In this document: positions 63,075 through 64,000 of the stretch, piece by piece
Position numbering within the stretch: position 1 is the stretch's first letter
Layout of the letters: each line of letters opens with the position of its first letter
NCBI RefSeq assembly: GCF_900188155.1
Contig: NZ_FZOG01000004.1
Span: 1 to 64,000 of the forward strand
DNA from: Pseudomonas segetis
Lineage (GTDB): Bacteria; Pseudomonadota; Gammaproteobacteria; Pseudomonadales; Pseudomonadaceae
Length of the DNA: 64,000 bases
Reading direction: 5' to 3'
Made by a program: the position numbers and the translations under genes
The notes under the pieces: generated by a model
Told to the model about the DNA's origin: nothing
What the model saw: only the letters and a program-made list of their open reading frames with translations
The model's database searches: none

Positions 63075-64000
63075 TCTTGGCCAGCTGATACTCATCAGTG
63101 CCGCTTACCTGCTCATGCTGTTTGGCGTGGCCTGGGCCAGCGAGCACGGTTTGATCCCGCGTAAAATCATCCGCCATCCGCTGACCTATACCCTTTCCCT
63201 GGGTGTATACGCCAGCGCCTGGGCGTTCTATGGCACGGTTGGCCTTGCCTACCAATATGGCTATGGTTTTCTCGCCAGCTACCTGGGGGTTTCGGGCGCC
63301 TTCCTGCTGGCGCCGGTGCTGCTCTACCCGATATTACGTATCACCCGGACCTACCAGCTATCCTCGCTTGCCGACTTGTTTGCCTTTCGCTTCCGCAGCA
63401 CCTGGGCCGGCGCGCTGACCACCATTTTCATGTTTATTGGGGTATTGCCGCTTCTCGCCCTGCAGATCCAGTCAGTGGCCGACACCATCAGCATTCTTAC
63501 CCACGAGCCCATGCAGGCACGTGTTGCGATCAGTTTCTGCGTGCTGATCATCCTGTTTACCATTCTCTTTGGCGCACGCCACATCGCAACGCGAGAAAAG
63601 CATGAAGGCCTGGTTTTCGCCATTGCGTTCGAATCGGTGGTCAAGCTGGTGTCGATCAGCGCCATCGGTCTCTATGCACTCTATGCGGTATTTAACGGCC
63701 CCCACGATCTGGAACAGTGGCTGGTGCAGAACCAGGCAGCCCTGACCAGCCTGCATACACCGCTGCAGGAAGGCCCTTGGCGCACCTTGCTGCTGGTGTT
63801 TTTCGCCTCTGCGATCGTAATGCCACACATGTACCACATGACCTTTACCGAGAATATCAACCCACGGGCAATGGTTAGCGCCAGCTGGGGCCTGCCGCTG
63901 TTTCTACTATTGATGAGCCTGGCCGTCCCCCTGATTCTCTGGGCGGGACTCAAGCTCGGTGCGACCACCAATCCCGAATACTTCACCCTTGGCCTGGGCA
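63058..64000 (+). CDS. cbrA: CbrA, sensor kinase with SSS-transporter domain (partial)
   Basis: CbrA with CbrB controls use of histidine, proline, arginine and other carbon sources and drives the CrcZ RNA that relieves Crc/Hfq catabolite repression. About 314 residues are present; the gene runs off the right edge. The visible part is the N-terminal sodium:solute symporter-like domain with about eight helices, including SLGVYASAWAFYGTVGLAYQ and GARHIATREKHEGLVFAIAF. The PAS, kinase and receiver-like parts expected downstream are outside. ATG 63058 (MPMSFSLGQ) or ATG 63064 (MSFSLGQ) is the start; both lie inside cbrX. Confidence 0.93.
   Translation, partial: MPMSFSLGQLILISAAYLLMLFGVAWASEHGLIPRKIIRHPLTYTLSLGVYASAWAFYGTVGLAYQYGYGFLASYLGVSGAFLLAPVLLYPILRITRTYQLSSLADLFAFRFRSTWAGALTTIFMFIGVLPLLALQIQSVADTISILTHEPMQARVAISFCVLIILFTILFGARHIATREKHEGLVFAIAFESVVKLVSISAIGLYALYAVFNGPHDLEQWLVQNQAALTSLHTPLQEGPWRTLLLVFFASAIVMPHMYHMTFTENINPRAMVSASWGLPLFLLLMSLAVPLILWAGLKLGATTNPEYFTLGLG

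Overview
The window is chromosomal DNA from a Pseudomonas species that is not P. aeruginosa. From memory, gene order follows the P. aeruginosa PA4690-PA4710 block: rRNA operon, msrQP, pssA, ilvC, ilvN, ilvI, mrcB, cbpA, prrF1-prrF2, phuWVUTS, phuR. Later it follows PA4722-PA4725: aminotransferase, dksA, gluQ, cbrA. The genus call rests on tandem PrrF small RNAs with Fur boxes, the Phu heme-uptake locus, the cbrX-cbrA pair and moderately GC-rich coding DNA. No insertion sequence, integrase, tRNA gene or CRISPR array was seen.

Layout. 1-330: three tandem stringent-type promoters reading left, out of the window, into an rRNA operon whose genes lie outside. 329-7700: periplasmic methionine sulfoxide repair (msrPQ), phosphatidylserine synthase, and branched-chain amino acid synthesis (ilvI-ilvN, ilvC, divergent ilvY). 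7700-14700: cell-envelope and housekeeping genes (DUF4124, YqcC, TPR lipoprotein, PBP1B, a phosphotransferase/AAA fusion, TfoX C-terminal domain, CbpA-like protein). 14700-22440: the iron and heme module, with two Fur-controlled PrrF RNAs, the phuSTUVW operon and the divergent phuR receptor. 22600-26650: Rieske protein, sfsA, aminotransferase, dksA, gluQ.

26700-62560: about 36 kb separates gluQ from cbrX, which are neighbours in the Pseudomonas genomes I know. It holds a six-gene operon (TRAP transporter, glutamine-synthetase-like ligase, aldehyde and Fe-alcohol dehydrogenases) that may gamma-glutamylate and oxidise an amine or amino alcohol. Next come a lipase without a signal peptide, an AEC transporter, osmE, a desT-like regulator, ureEFG-hupE and a glycerophosphodiester phosphodiesterase. 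A 1.2-kb tandem array of roughly 360-bp units carrying DnaA-box-like sites follows, then a LOG-family gene and a PilJ-domain protein. The block ends with an orphan type VI secretion module (vgrG, DUF4123 adaptor, VasX-like 1173-residue effector, small membrane proteins that may confer immunity), DUF808, MscS, and a transglutaminase / ATP-grasp / alpha-E amidoligase cluster.

62898-64000: the 58-codon gene cbrX overlaps the start of cbrA, the carbon-nitrogen balance sensor kinase, which runs off the right edge.

The strongest candidates for something undescribed are the DnaA-box tandem array (42131-43310), the putative gamma-glutamyl amine pathway (27284-34613), the transglutaminase/ATP-grasp/alpha-E cluster (55601-62559) and the VasX-like effector with its candidate immunity genes (45539-53358).
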